Positions 43,274 to 53,649 of a stretch of DNA of 64,000 nt are shown piece after piece. The notes below the pieces were generated by a model. It saw only the letters and a list, made by a program, of their open reading frames with translations, was not told the origin of the DNA and did no database searches. How positions within the stretch are numbered: the stretch's first letter is position 1; every line of letters starts with the position of its first letter. The translations under genes and the position numbers were made by a program. The DNA comes from Pseudomonas sp. TH41 (lineage in GTDB: Bacteria; Pseudomonadota; Gammaproteobacteria; Pseudomonadales; Pseudomonadaceae): positions 2,438,001 to 2,502,000 of the forward strand of contig NZ_JAEKFH010000003.1 of assembly GCF_016650695.1 (NCBI RefSeq), written 5' to 3'.

Positions 43274-44086
43274 ATGCCTGAACTGCCAGAAGTCGAAACC
43301 ACCCGCCGTGGAATTGCGCCGCACCTGGAAGGCCAGCGCGTCAGCCGGGTGATCGTGCGTGAGCGCCGTTTGCGTTGGCCGATTCCTGAAGACCTGGATG
43401 TGCGGCTGTCCGGCCAGCGCATCGTGCTGGTAGAGCGGCGCGCGAAGTACCTGTTGATCAACGCCGAAGTCGGCACGTTGATCAGCCATTTGGGCATGTC
43501 GGGGAATTTGCGTCTGGTGGAAATAGGCACGCCGGTAGCCAAGCATGAGCACGTGGACATCGAGCTGGAATCCGGCCTGGCCCTGCGCTACACCGACCCG
43601 CGACGGTTTGGTGCGATGCTCTGGAGCCTTGATCCGCTCAATCACGAATTGCTGATTCGGCTGGGGCCAGAGCCGTTGACCGACCTGTTCGACGGCGAGC
43701 GTTTGTTCCAACAGTCCCGTGCACGCTCCATGGCGGTCAAGCCGTTCATCATGGACAACGCGGTAGTGGTTGGCGTCGGCAATATCTACGCGACTGAAGC
43801 CCTGTTTGCTGCCGGAATCGACCCGCGCCGTGAAGCCAAGAGCATTTCCCGGGCGCGTTATCTGAAGCTGGCGATCGAGATCAAACGCATCCTGGCTGCC
43901 GCCATTGAACGAGGCGGCACCACGTTGCGGGACTTTATCGGTGGCGACGGTCAGCCGGGGTACTTCCAGCAGGAACTGTTCGTGTACGGCCGTGGCGGTG
44001 AACCCTGCAAGGTCTGCGGCACCGAGTTGCGGGAAGTGAAACTGGGGCAGCGCGCCAGCGTCTTTTGCCCACGCTGTCAGAGCTGA
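43274..44086 (+). CDS. mutM: Formamidopyrimidine-DNA glycosylase
   Basis: A 270-residue bifunctional glycosylase/AP lyase removing 8-oxoguanine. Catalytic P2 and E3 follow Met1 ([13 protein letters not shown]). K58 lies in ERRAKYLL, and the DNA-contact loop and H2TH region include [19 protein letters not shown]-terminal zinc finger has CKVCG and CPRCQ. Standard length. Confidence 0.97.
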   Translation: MPELPEVETTRRGIAPHLEGQRVSRVIVRERRLRWPIPEDLDVRLSGQRIVLVERRAKYLLINAEVGTLISHLGMSGNLRLVEIGTPVAKHEHVDIELESGLALRYTDPRRFGAMLWSLDPLNHELLIRLGPEPLTDLFDGERLFQQSRARSMAVKPFIMDNAVVVGVGNIYATEALFAAGIDPRREAKSISRARYLKLAIEIKRILAAAIERGGTTLRDFIGGDGQPGYFQQELFVYGRGGEPCKVCGTELREVKLGQRASVFCPRCQS

Positions 44087-44139
44087 AACGCCTACGGTCT
44101 ATAGTCAGTGTTCTCACTGCCTAGCCAACGGACCGTGCC

Positions 44140-44463
44140 ATGAACCTGTTTCGAACCTTTATCGTTGCGCTGCTCCTGAGCGTTGGCCTGCCTGTGCTGG
44201 CGGCCAACAGCGGCAGCGGCGATCCGCTTTACACCATCCAGAACCCACCCGCTTACGCCATGATGGGCGACTTGCTGATTGCCCGACCGTTGCTGGTCGT
44301 GGCTACGGTGATCGGTGCGGGGGTGTTTGTGGTGTCGTTGCCGTTCACCGCGCTGGGGGGTGGCGTGGGCGATGCGGGGCAGGCGTTGGTGGTGGACCCG
44401 GCGAAAGCGGCGTTTGTGAGGTGTTTGGGGTGTATCGGGGAGGGGTTTGAGCAGCGGGAGTGA
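44140..44463 (+). CDS. Small exported/membrane protein of unknown function
   Basis: A 107-residue protein with signal peptide [16 protein letters not shown], a second hydrophobic segment ([20 protein letters not shown]), and a tail with two cysteines in [16 protein letters not shown]. It resembles short conserved Pseudomonas proteins beside mutM, sometimes labelled multidrug transporter without support. CLGCIGEG could bind metal or form a disulfide. Not assigned further. Confidence 0.72.
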   Translation: MNLFRTFIVALLLSVGLPVLAANSGSGDPLYTIQNPPAYAMMGDLLIARPLLVVATVIGAGVFVVSLPFTALGGGVGDAGQALVVDPAKAAFVRCLGCIGEGFEQRE

Positions 44464-44466
44464 GTC

Positions 44467-44550
44467 AAAATCAAAAGATCGCAGCCTTCGGCAGCTCCTA
44501 CAGGTGTACGCAAACCTGTGTAGGAGCTGCCGAAGGCTGCGATCTTTTGA
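44467..44550. repeat. Inverted repeat, family B
   Basis: TCAAAAGATCGCAGCCTTCG on the left and its complement ending GCTGCGATCTTTTGA on the right around a short centre. It lies between convergent genes; same family as 20984 and 61101. Confidence 0.92.
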
Positions 44551-44555
44551 GGCCC

Positions 44556-44977
<422 letters not shown>

Positions 44978-44985
44978 GTTCAGAT

Positions 44986-45552
<567 letters not shown>

Positions 45553-45580
45553 CTATAGACGATACGAATATTCTCCCTTT

Positions 45581-47176
45581 TCATGAGTTTTTCAAACGTT
45601 CATACAGTGCGGTCGCCAGTTGCGCGGTCAGCCCGTAGACCGACAATTGAGGGTTTGCGCCAATGCTGGTGGGGAACAGCGAGCCGTCGTGGATCGACAG
45701 ATTGCTGAGTTGGTGATGGCGGCCAAGGCTATCGGTCACGGCGTTTTTCGGGTCTTCGCCCATCGCACAACCGCCCATCACATGGGCACTGCCCAGGCGT
45801 GTGCGATATAGCTCAAGGCTCAAGCCGTCGATCTGCGAGCGCGCTTCGGCGAGGGTTTTCACATAACGAGCGTCGGCGTGCATCGGCATCACCGAATGGG
45901 CGCCGCCAGCGAACTGGATCTCGGCCATGCTGTGAAACGCCCGGCGTAAACCCTCCCAGGCATAGGCTGAAACCTGGTAATCGAGCACCGGCGTGCCATC
46001 ACCGCGCAACTCGACGCTGCCGCCGGGGCTGTCCGGGTGAAAACCGTCGCGTAGCAATGCGAGCATGGCATGGGTGTGCGGCAGGTTTTCCATGTGCCGG
46101 GCGTTTTCCTGGCCGAAACCGCCGAGCAGGGTGGTGGCCAGCGCCGGGTGCAGCGGCGGCACTTCCAGTTTGTAGGACATCTTGCCGGTGGTGCCGTCCT
46201 GCCATTGGAAATGGTCGGAATAGATCGACTGCGGTGCCCCGTAGAACGGGTTGATCACCTCGTCGAACAGCCCGGCGGACATGTTGACCAGGTGCAGGAA
46301 CGTGCGTGTGCCCAGCCGTTTGTGCGGATCCGGCGCCTCGGAACGCAACAGCAGCGCCGGGCTGTTGATCCCGCCGCCGGCCAGCACGTAATGCCGCGCC
46401 TTGACCGTGATGGTCTTGCCTGTGGGCGCGACACAGCGGTCGTCCATCGCGACACAGTGCAGGCCCGCGACCTTGCCGTCCTTGATCGCGAGTTTTTCGG
46501 CGCGGGCCAGGTAAAGCAGTTCGCCGCCTTTTTCCAGCGTCGCCGGAATCGTCGTGACCATCATCGATTGCTTGGCGTTGGTCGGACAGCCCATGCCGCA
46601 GTAGCCCAGGTTCCAGCAGCCGCGCACGTTGCGCGGGATCACATGCCAGCTATAGCCGAGTTTCTCGCAGCCTTTGCGGATCACATCGTTGTTGGCATTG
46701 GGCGGGATCATCCAAGGCGCGACGCCCAGGCGTTGTTCCATTTTCTCGAACCATGGCGCCATCTCGGCCGGGCTGTGCCCTTTGACGTTGTGCTCCTTGG
46801 CCCAGTGTTCCAGGGTCGGTTCCGGGGTGCGGAAGCTCGACGTCCAGTTGATCAGCGTGGTGCCGCCCACTGCCCGGCCCTGAAGAATGGTGATTGCGCC
46901 GTCCTTGCTCATGCGGCCGATGCCTTCCTGATAGAGGCTGGTGTAGGCCTGGTCTTCGAGCATCTTGAAGTCGCTGCTGGTTTTGAGTGGGCCTTCTTCG
47001 ATCAGCAATACCTTGTAGCCTGCGGCGCTGAGGATTTCGGCGGTGGTCCCGCCGCCGGCGCCGCTGCCGATGATTGCCACGTCCGCCTCGAGGGTCAGGT
47101 CCTGGGTCAACTGCGCGCCGTTGTAGGTTTTCCAGCCACGGGCCATGCCTTCGCGAAACGGATCGGGTACGGGCAT
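45581..47176 (-). CDS. laoA: Long-chain alcohol dehydrogenase, GMC flavoprotein
   Basis: A 531-residue GMC oxidoreductase. The N-terminal FAD motif is AIIGSGAGGGTTAEILSAAG (~residues 35-54), FAD text GGTTLINWTSSFRTPEPTLE follows, and the C-terminal catalytic region has SAHVMGGCAMGEDP and GANPQLSVYGLTAQLA. Its place next to laoB-laoC-laoR matches the LaoABCR system of P. aeruginosa (PA0364), which oxidises long-chain alcohols from SDS or alkane breakdown. A REPIN separates it from laoB by 153 bp. Confidence 0.88.
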   Translation of the reverse strand: MPVPDPFREGMARGWKTYNGAQLTQDLTLEADVAIIGSGAGGGTTAEILSAAGYKVLLIEEGPLKTSSDFKMLEDQAYTSLYQEGIGRMSKDGAITILQGRAVGGTTLINWTSSFRTPEPTLEHWAKEHNVKGHSPAEMAPWFEKMEQRLGVAPWMIPPNANNDVIRKGCEKLGYSWHVIPRNVRGCWNLGYCGMGCPTNAKQSMMVTTIPATLEKGGELLYLARAEKLAIKDGKVAGLHCVAMDDRCVAPTGKTITVKARHYVLAGGGINSPALLLRSEAPDPHKRLGTRTFLHLVNMSAGLFDEVINPFYGAPQSIYSDHFQWQDGTTGKMSYKLEVPPLHPALATTLLGGFGQENARHMENLPHTHAMLALLRDGFHPDSPGGSVELRGDGTPVLDYQVSAYAWEGLRRAFHSMAEIQFAGGAHSVMPMHADARYVKTLAEARSQIDGLSLELYRTRLGSAHVMGGCAMGEDPKNAVTDSLGRHHQLSNLSIHDGSLFPTSIGANPQLSVYGLTAQLATALYERLKNS

Positions 47177-47227
47177 TTTCGGGTTCTCTTGTTATTTTAG
47201 ATGTGGAGGTGGTGCGGCTGCTGTTTC

Positions 47228-47327
47228 TGTAGGAGCGAGCTTGCTCGCGAAGAACCTGAGGGCGGCGCGTTCATCCAGGAAGCACGCGTCATCGTTAACG
47301 TCCATCGCGAGCAAGCTCGCTCCTACA
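47228..47327. repeat. REPIN, family A, inside the lao operon
   Basis: Full inverted pair in the 153-bp gap between laoB and laoA. A stable hairpin here could lower laoA expression relative to laoC and laoB or protect the upstream message. Confidence 0.9.
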
Positions 47328-47329
47328 TT

Positions 47330-47875
47330 TCAAACCGTAGGCGGCCCGGGATACCCGCAATGTGCCCACGATTCGGAGCGGCTGTACCACGCCATCATCA
47401 CCAGTTGCTGCAACGAGCTATGCCCCATGCGCAGCAGGCTCAACGAACTGTTTTCCCAGCGATCGAGAAAGTGCCGAATCTCATCACCACTGGCGTTTTC
47501 CCAACTGCCCCAGATCCCCGTCAGGGGGCCGCGGGTCACGGCCATTCCCAGCACGTCGAACAATTGTTGGGTCAGCTTGAGCATTTCCGGCGACAGGTGA
47601 TTCAGGCCGTTATCCAGGCAGTGCAAGGTCTGGTCGACCGACGCCGACATTTTTTCCACGGCCACAGCGCCGTCGAGCATCACCGGGATCAGCGCCCGCA
47701 AAAACAGCAGATCGCCGCTGCGCAGAATCGCAAAACCGTTGGCCGGGATGCTCGAGGAGCAACCGCTGAGGCTCGCACCCAATCCGGCCGTGACCAGAAA
47801 AGCACTCGCGCCGAGGCTGAATTTAAGCAGGCCGCGCCGTGACAGCGCGGGTGTATCGGACAGGCTTGGGCTCAT
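47330..47875 (-). CDS. laoB: Tat-exported accessory protein of the lao system
   Basis: A 181-residue protein with a twin-arginine signal (SRRGLLKFSLGASAFLVTAG) whose hydrophobic stretch ends at LSGCSSS, a possible lipobox. The mature part (RSGDLLFLRALIPVMLDGAV) resembles small subunits that partner GMC dehydrogenases, such as gluconate dehydrogenase subunit 3. LaoB of P. aeruginosa occupies this slot. Its role in delivering or anchoring LaoA is inferred. Confidence 0.82.
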   Translation of the reverse strand: MSPSLSDTPALSRRGLLKFSLGASAFLVTAGLGASLSGCSSSIPANGFAILRSGDLLFLRALIPVMLDGAVAVEKMSASVDQTLHCLDNGLNHLSPEMLKLTQQLFDVLGMAVTRGPLTGIWGSWENASGDEIRHFLDRWENSSLSLLRMGHSSLQQLVMMAWYSRSESWAHCGYPGPPTV

Positions 47876-47902
47876 TATTGTTATTACCCGAAGGGGGGAT
47901 CG

Positions 47903-49333
47903 TTAGCGGATAAACAGCTTCTGGATCAGTTTCTGAATGGATTTTCCGTACGGCGGGTAGATCAGTTTCGCCGCGTTGAAACGTTGCTTGATCAGCACAC
48001 CCTTGGCCTTGCTGAAGGTCAGGAAGCCTTCGTGGCCGTGGTAATGGCCCATGCCCGAGGCCCCAATGCCGCCGAACGGCATGTCGTCCTGGGCGACGTG
48101 CAGCAAGGTGTCGTTCAGGCACACGCCACCGGAATGGGTTTCGTGGAGGACACGGTTTTGTTCGCGCTTGTCGTAGCCGAAGTAGTACAGCGCCAGCGGC
48201 CGAGGTCGTTGGTTGATGTAGGCAAATGCTTCATCGAGCCCCGTGTACGGAACAATCGGCAGCAGCGGGCCGAAGATTTCGTCCTGCATCACCGTCATGT
48301 CGTCGCTGACGTTGAGCAGCAGGCTGTGGCCCATGCGTCGGCCCTGGCCTTGCTCGAACAGTGGAATCAGCAGCGCGCCCTTGCTGGTGGCGTCGCTGAT
48401 GTAGCCATTTAACCGCGCCAGTTGTCGGTCATTGATGATCGCGGTGTAGTCCGGGTTATCAGCCAGCGTCGGATAAAACCCGCGAACCGCCTGACGATAG
48501 GCCTCGACGAAAGCACCGACGCGGTCTTCCGGCACCAGCACGTAGTCTGGGGCGACGCAGGTTTGCCCGGCATTGAGCGTTTTGCCGAAGGCGATGCGTT
48601 CGGCGGCGTCTTTGAGCGGCACATCGCGAGAGACAATGGCCGGAGACTTGCCGCCCAGTTCGAGGGTCACCGGCGTCAGGTTCTCGGCCGCCGCGCGCAT
48701 CACATGTTTGCCAATGCTGGTGGCGCCGGTGAACAGCAGGTGATCAAAACGCAGTCTGGAGAAGGCGACACCGATATCGGCTTCGCCCAGCACCACACAG
48801 ACAAGGTCTTCGGGGAAGATCCGGCCCAGCAACTCCTTAAGCAGTAATCCGGTGGCGGGCGTCGACTCGCTGAGTTTCAGCATCACCCGATTGCCCGCCG
48901 ACAAGGCGCCCACCAACGGCCCGATGGCCAGGTACAGCGGGTAATTCCACGGGACGATGACGCCGACCACGCCCAGCGGTTGGTAGACCACTTTGGCCGA
49001 AGCCGGCTGGAAGGCGACGCCCACCTTGCGCCGCGAAGCCTTCATCCAGCCATTGAGGTGCTGGCTGGCGTAATGAATACCGTGCAGGCTCGGCATGAGT
49101 TCGGCGAGCAGGGTTTCATCGGCGCTGCGATGGCTGAAGTCCTGGCTAATCGCGTCGATCAGGGCCTGGCGTTCGTTGTTCAGCAGAACCCGCAACGCCT
49201 TGAGCCATTGCTGGCGCTGGGCCGCTGGCGGCATCGGGTTGGCGGCATACGCTGCGCGCTGGGCATCGAACAGTTTTTGGAGCTCTTCCAATGGCTGCTG
49301 GAGAGTCTGCAGGTAGGCAATTTCAGCGGTCAT
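47903..49333 (-). CDS. laoC: Aldehyde dehydrogenase of the lao system
   Basis: A 476-residue NAD(P)-dependent aldehyde dehydrogenase of the coniferyl aldehyde dehydrogenase-like branch. Visible motifs are VVIVPWNYPLYLAIGP-like text (GVIVPWNYPLYLAIGP), FTGATSIGKHVM, catalytic Glu in LELGGKSP and catalytic Cys in NAGQTCVAPDYV. It would oxidise the fatty aldehyde from LaoA to a fatty acid. It is first in the operon, 27 bp before laoB, and divergent from laoR. Confidence 0.88.
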   Translation of the reverse strand: MTAEIAYLQTLQQPLEELQKLFDAQRAAYAANPMPPAAQRQQWLKALRVLLNNERQALIDAISQDFSHRSADETLLAELMPSLHGIHYASQHLNGWMKASRRKVGVAFQPASAKVVYQPLGVVGVIVPWNYPLYLAIGPLVGALSAGNRVMLKLSESTPATGLLLKELLGRIFPEDLVCVVLGEADIGVAFSRLRFDHLLFTGATSIGKHVMRAAAENLTPVTLELGGKSPAIVSRDVPLKDAAERIAFGKTLNAGQTCVAPDYVLVPEDRVGAFVEAYRQAVRGFYPTLADNPDYTAIINDRQLARLNGYISDATSKGALLIPLFEQGQGRRMGHSLLLNVSDDMTVMQDEIFGPLLPIVPYTGLDEAFAYINQRPRPLALYYFGYDKREQNRVLHETHSGGVCLNDTLLHVAQDDMPFGGIGASGMGHYHGHEGFLTFSKAKGVLIKQRFNAAKLIYPPYGKSIQKLIQKLFIR

Positions 49334-49361
49334 GGTCAGCTCCGGATTTATTGTACTGAGG

Positions 49362-49391
49362 GACTTTTTAGAGTCTATGCTCTAGAAAGTC
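49362..49391. promoter_or_regulatory. Operator-like dyad between laoC and laoR
   Basis: GACTTTTTAGAG and CTCTAGAAAGTC form 12-bp arms (11 of 12 pairs) around TCTATG, 29 bp upstream of laoC and 89 bp upstream of laoR. Size and position fit a TetR-type operator used by LaoR. Confidence 0.75.
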
Positions 49392-49479
49392 AAATACCAC
49401 TTTGGCATCGCTTTGTTTTATCCACTCGCGGATAGGTCGTAAGATGCCCGTCAACGCACTCTGAATTAAAGCCCAAGCC

Positions 49480-50169
49480 ATGGCCCCTCGGATCAAAACC
49501 AGCGAGCGCATCGTGCAGAACAGCCTGGAGCTGTTCAATCAGCAGGGTGAGCGCAGCATCAGCACCAACCACATTGCTGCCCATATGGAAATTTCACCGG
49601 GCAACTTGTACTACCACTTCCCCAACAAGCAGGCGATTATCGCCGTGCTGTTCAGTGAGTACGAAAGCCTGGTGGACAGCTTTCTGCGCCCACCGCAGGG
49701 CCGGGCAGCCACGGTGGAAGACAAGCGCTTCTACCTCCAGGAATTGCTGGCGGCGATGTGGCGCTACCGGTTTTTGCATCGCGATCTTGAGCACTTGCTC
49801 GACAGTGATCCGGACCTGGCAGCCCGTTATCGGCGCTTTTCCCAGCGTTGCCTGATCTATGGCACGCACATCTACGCGGGCTTCGTCGAAGCCGGCATCC
49901 TGTGCATGGACAAGGTGCAAATCGAATCCCTGACCCTCAATGCCTGGATCATCCTGACCTCCTGGGTGCGTTTTCTGTGCACCACGCGGGAAAACTCCAA
50001 TCACCTGAGCGAACAGGCGATTAAACGTGGGGTGTATCAGGTGTTGGTGCTTGAGGCCGGGTTCGTCACCGATCAGGCGCGTGATGCGGTGAATGCGCTA
50101 TACGAGGAGTTTTACGTGCCGCTGGCCCAGGCGCTGGAAGACGTACAGCACGACTCAAGACTGTCTTAA
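49480..50169 (+). CDS. laoR: TetR-family repressor of the lao operon
   Basis: A 229-residue TetR regulator. The N-terminal helix-turn-helix spans SLELFNQQGERSISTNHIAA through MEISPGNLYYHFPNKQ. The large C-terminal domain is of the long-chain ligand type. Divergent placement from laoC and the 30-bp dyad in the gap support autoregulated repression of lao, relieved by an acyl compound. A sulfurtransferase gene follows 15 bp later and could be cotranscribed. Confidence 0.87.
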   Translation: MAPRIKTSERIVQNSLELFNQQGERSISTNHIAAHMEISPGNLYYHFPNKQAIIAVLFSEYESLVDSFLRPPQGRAATVEDKRFYLQELLAAMWRYRFLHRDLEHLLDSDPDLAARYRRFSQRCLIYGTHIYAGFVEAGILCMDKVQIESLTLNAWIILTSWVRFLCTTRENSNHLSEQAIKRGVYQVLVLEAGFVTDQARDAVNALYEEFYVPLAQALEDVQHDSRLS

Positions 50170-50184
50170 TCACAGGAGCCCGTT

Positions 50185-51039
50185 ATGCCCATTGCGCAAT
50201 TGATCAGCCCGTCAGCGTTGGACCTGAAAAAGGAGCAGCCGGGGCTGGTGATTCTAGATTGTCGGTTTGCCCTTGAAGACCCGGATTACGGTCAGCGCAG
50301 CTATGCCGAAGGGCATATTGCCGGGTCGAGCTTTGCCGATCTTGAACGTGATTTAAGCGGGGCAGTGGTCAAGGGGGTGACCGGGCGTCATCCGTTACCT
50401 AAGGCACAAGATTTGATCGAGCGCCTGCAAGCCTGGGGCATCAACGCCGACAGCGAAGTCGTTTTGTACGACGACGGTCCAGGTGCCTATGCGGCGCGGG
50501 CCTGGTGGTTGCTGGCCTGGCTGGGCAAGCGAGAGGGTGTGTTCATCCTCGACGGTGGGCTCAAGGCCTGGCACGCAGCCGGTTTGCCACTGAGTCTTGA
50601 TGCGCCGCACATCGAGCGCGGCACGTTCACCGGAGCGCCGGATAACGCGCTGCTGTTGAGCGCCGAACAACTTCAGCAACGCCTCGGCCAGCCATCGCTG
50701 ACTTTGCTCGATGCCCGTGCCTTGCCGCGTTTCAAGGGCGAAGTAGAACCGATCGACCCGATCGCCGGACACATTCCCGGTGCGCAATGTGCGGCGTTCA
50801 ACGAGAACCTGGGCGGCGATGGGCGTTTCCTGCCGGCCGATCAGCTCAAGCAGCGGTTTGCTGCGAAGTTGGGTAATCGTTCGCCCGATGATCTGGTGGC
50901 GTACTGCGGCTCAGGCGTAACGGCTTGCCACAACCTGTTCGCGTTGTGCCTGGCGGGTTATCCATTGGGTTCGTTGTATGCCGGATCGTGGAGCGAGTGG
51001 ATCAACGATCCCGCGCGGGGCGTCGCTATCGGCGAGTAA
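50185..51039 (+). CDS. 3-mercaptopyruvate/thiosulfate sulfurtransferase
   Basis: A 284-residue tandem rhodanese. The N-terminal inactive domain (1-~135) is followed by the active one with C241 in YCGSGVTACHN. The CGSGVTA loop is the mercaptopyruvate sulfurtransferase signature rather than the CRxGxT/R loop of thiosulfate enzymes. It transfers sulfane sulfur and may support cyanide detoxification or thiolation. Cytoplasmic. Confidence 0.9.
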   Translation: MPIAQLISPSALDLKKEQPGLVILDCRFALEDPDYGQRSYAEGHIAGSSFADLERDLSGAVVKGVTGRHPLPKAQDLIERLQAWGINADSEVVLYDDGPGAYAARAWWLLAWLGKREGVFILDGGLKAWHAAGLPLSLDAPHIERGTFTGAPDNALLLSAEQLQQRLGQPSLTLLDARALPRFKGEVEPIDPIAGHIPGAQCAAFNENLGGDGRFLPADQLKQRFAAKLGNRSPDDLVAYCGSGVTACHNLFALCLAGYPLGSLYAGSWSEWINDPARGVAIGE

Positions 51040-51051
51040 ACCCAAATCTCC

Positions 51052-51134
51052 TGTGGGAGCGAGCTTGCTCGCGATGGTGTGTCAGTCGAATCAACTTTGC
51101 CTGACACTCCATCGCGAGCAAGCTCGCTCCTACA
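51052..51134. repeat. REPIN, family A (mixed ends)
   Basis: The left unit starts TGTGGGAGCGAGC and the right ends GCTCGCTCCTACA, so the two units come from the GTGGG and GTAGG subtypes. Inner arms extend through GATGGTGTGTCAG with one mismatch. Confidence 0.9.
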
Positions 51135-51140
51135 GGGGTA

Positions 51141-51980
51141 TCAGAGGGCTTTTGAGATTCGGGCGCTGCGATACGCCCCTGGTCCCACCCCGTAAACCTG
51201 CTTGAACTGCCGATTCAGATGACTCTGGTCGGCAAATCCCAATTGCGTGGCCACTTCCAAAGGCAGGCAACCACCTTGTAATAAGGCCCGTGCCCGAGCG
51301 ATGCGCTGCTGCATCAGCCAGGTGTGGGGTGGCATGCCGGTGGCGCGACGGAACACCCGGGCGAAGTGGAAGGGCGACAGGTTCACCGCCGTCGCCAGTT
51401 CTTCCAGAGAGGGTGGCGAAGCCAGTTGCGTTTGCAGCAATTCCTTGGCCAGGGTCACCGCGCGGTGTTCCTTGCCGGGTTTGCCGGCGTCCGGAACCGC
51501 CGCGTGACGCTGCAACAACGACAGCATCATTTCCCGCCAGGCCGTCTGCTGTTGCAGGGCCGTGGACGGGCTTTCCAGCAATCGATGCAATTGGCAGAAA
51601 CCCGCCACCAGGTCGGGGTCGCGATACAGCGTCGCGCCAAACGCCGGCAAGTGGTGGGTCGGCAGTTCCAACTCGTCCAGCAACGACAGAATCTGCCCGC
51701 TGTCGGGGTAAAACGCCCGGTACAGCCAGCCGTCTTCCGTGCCTTTATGTCCGGTGTGCAGTTCGTCCGGGTTGATCAACACCAGTGTGCCGCTGCCCGC
51801 CAGGTGTTCGGCACCGCGATATCGATAACGTTGGGCGCCGGCCATGATCATGCCGATCACATAGCCGTCGTGCACATGGGGTGCGAAGCGGTGTTCGATG
51901 TAGCGTGCGGATAACAACTCGACCCCGGTCAATGGCGCGGTTTGCCAGAAACGGATCGACTCGCCCTGAGCGTGTTCCAT
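51141..51980 (-). CDS. AraC-family transcriptional regulator
   Basis: A 279-residue regulator with an N-terminal cupin-like AraC_binding domain (RFAPHVHDGYVIGMIMAGAQ) and two C-terminal helix-turn-helix motifs (LEELATAVNLSPFHFARVFR and LEVATQLGFADQSHLNRQFK). The start lies 3 bp after the YheT-like hydrolase stop, suggesting one transcript. Target genes unknown. Confidence 0.88.
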   Translation of the reverse strand: MEHAQGESIRFWQTAPLTGVELLSARYIEHRFAPHVHDGYVIGMIMAGAQRYRYRGAEHLAGSGTLVLINPDELHTGHKGTEDGWLYRAFYPDSGQILSLLDELELPTHHLPAFGATLYRDPDLVAGFCQLHRLLESPSTALQQQTAWREMMLSLLQRHAAVPDAGKPGKEHRAVTLAKELLQTQLASPPSLEELATAVNLSPFHFARVFRRATGMPPHTWLMQQRIARARALLQGGCLPLEVATQLGFADQSHLNRQFKQVYGVGPGAYRSARISKAL

Positions 51981-51983
51981 GGG

Positions 51984-53009
51984 TTACACGCGCCCTGCGG
52001 CGGCCAGCCATTGCGGGATCCGCCGTTCGAGGTAGTAACCCGGTTGCCGGACCGAGCCATCGACAAAACCGACATGCCCGCCCTTCGCTTGCAATTCGAA
52101 CTGAGTGCAAGACGACAATTCTTCCGGCAGTGGCAGGCTATGAGGAAACACAAAGGGATCGTCGGCCGCCTGAATGATCAGGGTCGGCGTGCGAATTTCG
52201 CCCAGAAAATAGCGACTCGATGCGCGGCGATAGTAGTCCTCTGCATCGACGAACCCATTCAGCGGTGCCGTGACCCGGCCGTCGAATTCCCAAAATGTAC
52301 GCATGTTCTCCAGCGAGCCGAGTGCAGCCAAGGCCGCCAGACCCTCCTCGCGCCCGTCATGCTGAAACTGCCGCTGCTTGTTCTTGATGTAGGCCACCAT
52401 CTCGCGCATGAAGTGCGCCTGATAGACCTTAGAGAACCCCTGGCCAATACGGTCGGCACACTGGTCCAGACGAAACGGCACCGACACCGCCACCGCGCCG
52501 AGCACGCCGCTCTCACTGCCAGACTCACCCAGGTGTTTGAGCAAGACATTGCCACCTAGGGAATACCCGACCGCGTACAACGGCGCCAAAGGGCGTTTGG
52601 CCCGCAGGTGTTTGATGGTTTCGGCCAGGTCTTCGCTGGCACCCGAGTGGTAGCTGCGCGGCAGCAGATTGGGTTCGCCCGAGCAGCCGCGCCAGTTCAG
52701 CGCAACGCTGGCCCAGCCTTGGATGCCCAGTGATTTCTGAATCCCGGCCACATAAGGCGAATTCGACGAGCCGGTCAGGCCGTGCAACACCAGCACCAAC
52801 GGCGCGTCGGCGCTGTGAGGGCCGTGCCAGTCCAGATCGAGAAAGTCGCCATCTTCGAGCCACAAGCGTTCACGCTCACGCTCGATGTGCGTGGTTTTGC
52901 GCCACAGCGGTCCCCACAAGGTCTGTAGGTGCGGGTTGCCCAGGCCGAAGGCAGGGGTGAAACGTTCTGACGGAAAGGGCACGATTGTTCTCGATGCAGC
53001 GGTGCGCAA
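51984..53009 (-). CDS. YheT-family alpha/beta hydrolase
   Basis: A 341-residue hydrolase with the YheT opening FTPAFGLGNPHLQTLWGPLW, VLVLHGLTGSSNSPYV, nucleophile elbow VGYSLGGNVLLKHLGE, Asp in ADDPFV and His in KGGHVGFVDG. The start is uncertain: a TTG at 53009 opens the longest frame, and a GTG at 52982 would give MPFPSERFTPAF. It follows rsmD by 28 bp. Confidence 0.85.
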   Translation of the reverse strand: MRTAASRTIVPFPSERFTPAFGLGNPHLQTLWGPLWRKTTHIERERERLWLEDGDFLDLDWHGPHSADAPLVLVLHGLTGSSNSPYVAGIQKSLGIQGWASVALNWRGCSGEPNLLPRSYHSGASEDLAETIKHLRAKRPLAPLYAVGYSLGGNVLLKHLGESGSESGVLGAVAVSVPFRLDQCADRIGQGFSKVYQAHFMREMVAYIKNKQRQFQHDGREEGLAALAALGSLENMRTFWEFDGRVTAPLNGFVDAEDYYRRASSRYFLGEIRTPTLIIQAADDPFVFPHSLPLPEELSSCTQFELQAKGGHVGFVDGSVRQPGYYLERRIPQWLAAAGRV

Positions 53010-53037
53010 CCTCTGCGCACCTTTTCAGGCCGGTCGA

Positions 53038-53649
53038 CTAACCGGCTATCTCTGCCATACGTTGCCACAACGCGTAATACACCCGCCCGGATTTCTGCTC
53101 CCGGTGCAGGCGCCAGTTGCCTGGCAATCCAAGGCTCGACGGTGCGTTTTCGCTTTCAGTGTAGATCCAGGCCTCGTTGGCCAGCCATTGACGCTCTTCA
53201 AGCAGCGTGCAAACGGTGGGCAACAGGTTCTGATTGAACGGCGGGTCGAGGAATACCAGGTCGTATTCGGTGGCGGTCTGGGTTTCCAGATAGCGCAGGG
53301 CATCGGCTGTCTGGATCTGGCCGGTTGTGCAGCGCAGGGTACCCAAATGCTCCTTGATGCTCGCGACCGCGATGTTACTGGCATCCAGCGCCTGTCCCAT
53401 CGCCGCGCCACGGGACAGCGCCTCGAGAAACAATGCGCCGCTGCCGGCGAATGGATCAAACACCTTGGCGCCGGCGACATAAGGCGCGAGCCAGTTGAAC
53501 AAGGTTTCACGCACCCGGTCCGGCGTCGGGCGCAGGCCCGGCGCATCAGGGAAGCTCAGCTTTCGGCTGCCCCATTCACCGCCGATGATGCGCAGCTGGT
53601 TTACGCCGTTATGGACGTTGTGTACGGGTTTTTTAGGACGAGTGGCCAT
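53038..53649 (-). CDS. rsmD: 16S rRNA (guanine-966-N2)-methyltransferase
   Basis: A 203-residue SAM methyltransferase: LRIIGGEWGSRKL, PTPDRVRETLFNWL, SAM loop FDPFAGSGALFLEALSRGA and catalytic DPPF in LVFLDPPFNQN. It modifies G966 of 16S rRNA. Its ATG overlaps the stop of the upstream M16 gene (TAATG), so it is coupled to the peptidase pair. Confidence 0.95.
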   Translation of the reverse strand: MATRPKKPVHNVHNGVNQLRIIGGEWGSRKLSFPDAPGLRPTPDRVRETLFNWLAPYVAGAKVFDPFAGSGALFLEALSRGAAMGQALDASNIAVASIKEHLGTLRCTTGQIQTADALRYLETQTATEYDLVFLDPPFNQNLLPTVCTLLEERQWLANEAWIYTESENAPSSLGLPGNWRLHREQKSGRVYYALWQRMAEIAG

